6,724 nucleotides of DNA from an uncultured Lachnospiraceae bacterium. GTDB taxonomy: Bacteria; Bacillota_A; Clostridia; Lachnospirales; Lachnospiraceae. A program made the translations under genes and the position numbers. Positions within the stretch are counted from its first letter, which is position 1. The number at the start of each line of letters is the position of its first letter. This document shows positions 5,596 through 6,724 of this stretch, in pieces. The stretch covers positions 1 to 6,724 of the forward strand of contig USDU01000142.1 in the NCBI GenBank assembly GCA_900553635.1, given 5' to 3'. The notes under the pieces were generated by a model. That model saw only the letters and a program-made list of their open reading frames with translations, had not been told where the DNA came from and did no database searches.

Positions 5596-6724
5596 ATGAA
5601 AACTACGGGGAAAATTAAAGATCTGTTACAGAAAAAAGAACTGGATTCCACTTTGCTGGATATCTATCTGGATGAAAGCCGTCTTGACTATCAGCGGCAG
5701 CGTTATATCGACGCTCTCGCAAAGTATGAGGAGCTCTACGGAGCCGGTGAAGTATCCATCTTCAGCGCGCCCGGACGCAGCGAGATCGGCGGCAACCACA
5801 CGGATCATCAGCACGGCGAGGTACTGGCCGCTTCCATCAATCTGGATGCCATTGCCATCACAGCGCCGGTGGATGAGCCGGTTGTACGTGTGGTATCCGA
5901 CGGATACGACATGATTACCGTATCTCTGGATGACCTGGCGGTAAAGGAGGAGCTGAAGGGTACCACCGATTCTCTGATCCGCGGCGTACTGGAGGGCATT
6001 CAGAAGCATGGCGGCAAAATCGGCGGTTTCCGGGCCTATATTACCAGCGACGTGCTGATTGGCGCAGGTCTCTCCTCTTCCGCTGCTTTTGAGACGATCA
6101 TCGGAACGATTATATCCGGTATCTATAATGATATGAAGCTTTCTCCGGTAGACATCGCTATCATCGGTCAGTACGCTGAAAACGTTCACTTCGGCAAGCC
6201 GTCCGGCCTCATGGATCAGATGGCCAGCTCTGTGGGCAGCCTGGTACATATTGATTTCGCGGATGTGGCTCATCCGGTCATTGAAAATGTAAGCTGCGAC
6301 CTGGCAAAATACGGCTATAGCCTGTGTATCACCGACACCAAGGGATCCCATGCGGATCTGACCCCGGACTACGCCGCCGTTCCCACAGAGATGCGGGCCG
6401 CAGCTGCTGTACTCGGTCAGGAGCTTCTGCATGGCATTACTCTGGAGCAGCTGCTCTCTCACGCTGCTGAAATTCGTGAAAAGGCAGGCGACCGCGCTTA
6501 TTTACGCGCCATCCATTTTGTGACAGAAAATGTGCGGGTACAGGAAGAGGTTGCCGCTCTGAAGGCAGAGGATTTCGGCACATTTCTGAAGACCGTAAAG
6601 GCTTCCGGCGATTCCTCTTTCAAATATCTCCAGAATGTATACACGAACCATGATATCACACACCAGAACGTCTCCGTAGCCCTGGCCGTTAGTGATGCCA
6701 TTCTGGGCGCAAACGGCGTCAGCC
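5596..6724 (+). CDS. galK: Galactokinase, GHMP kinase family (C-terminus cut by window edge)
   Basis: An open frame of 376 complete codons runs off the right edge. The enzyme phosphorylates galactose to galactose 1-phosphate with ATP, the first kinase step of the Leloir pathway. The galactokinase signature is SAPGRSEIGGNHTDHQHGEVL (57-77). The ATP-binding GHMP motif is LIGAGLSSSAAFE (154-166). The likely catalytic base is Asp207 in SGLMDQ, and Tyr259 fits the sugar-contacting Tyr of E. coli GalK (Tyr223). Where classical enzymes have GEHTD, this one has GNHTD: a Glu that contacts galactose is Asn67. About 33 extra residues precede the signature compared with E. coli. Both traits are familiar from clostridial galactokinases. 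The last GHMP motif lies outside the window, roughly 50-60 residues missing. AAAGGAG sits about eight bases before the ATG. Confidence 0.92.
   Translation, partial: MKTTGKIKDLLQKKELDSTLLDIYLDESRLDYQRQRYIDALAKYEELYGAGEVSIFSAPGRSEIGGNHTDHQHGEVLAASINLDAIAITAPVDEPVVRVVSDGYDMITVSLDDLAVKEELKGTTDSLIRGVLEGIQKHGGKIGGFRAYITSDVLIGAGLSSSAAFETIIGTIISGIYNDMKLSPVDIAIIGQYAENVHFGKPSGLMDQMASSVGSLVHIDFADVAHPVIENVSCDLAKYGYSLCITDTKGSHADLTPDYAAVPTEMRAAAAVLGQELLHGITLEQLLSHAAEIREKAGDRAYLRAIHFVTENVRVQEEVAALKAEDFGTFLKTVKASGDSSFKYLQNVYTNHDITHQNVSVALAVSDAILGANGVS

Noticed and set aside
5626..6462. 278-codon open frame on the minus strand opposite galK
   Set aside because: It lies wholly within galactokinase, whose catalytic motifs prove the plus-strand frame. 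The antisense product resembles no known protein and has no clear ribosome site.

Overview
The window looks like chromosomal DNA from a Gram-positive anaerobe of the Clostridia, most likely a Lachnospiraceae gut bacterium. The evidence is indirect. Shine-Dalgarno sites are strong and purine-rich, the sugar-binding protein is a lipoprotein rather than periplasmic, the galactokinase has the clostridial 'GGNHTDHQHG' motif, and one small membrane protein carries InlB-type B-repeats. I do not commit to a genus.

Layout: (1) 1-321, minus strand: the N-terminal end of a membrane-anchored HtrA/DegP-like serine protease that runs off the left edge. (2) 322-611: an intergenic stretch rich in secondary structure. 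It has an inverted repeat overlapping the htrA ribosome binding site, an 11-bp perfect hairpin, a long 22-pair hairpin and a bidirectional terminator. (3) 612-5391, minus strand: an apparent five-gene transcription unit, read right to left. The genes are mglB (sugar-binding lipoprotein), mglA (double ATPase), mglC (permease), a membrane-anchored protein with two InlB B-repeats, and a two-helix membrane protein with an acidic tail. The terminator at 567-602 closes it. A GC-rich hairpin separates mglB from mglA, at the place where expression usually steps down in such operons. (4) 5392-5595: a divergent promoter region. (5) 5596 to the right edge, plus strand: galactokinase, truncated by the window.

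Together the genes import galactose or a related hexose (MglBAC) and phosphorylate it to sugar 1-phosphate (GalK), the entry to the Leloir pathway. The divergent arrangement suggests shared control, but no regulator gene is in view. The two small membrane proteins at the end of the mgl unit are not classical transporter parts and are the least explained coding content. The most unusual non-coding content is the hairpin cluster at 481-602, which could hold a short plus-strand RNA. I found no convincing wholly new system, CRISPR array, mobile element, tRNA or rRNA.
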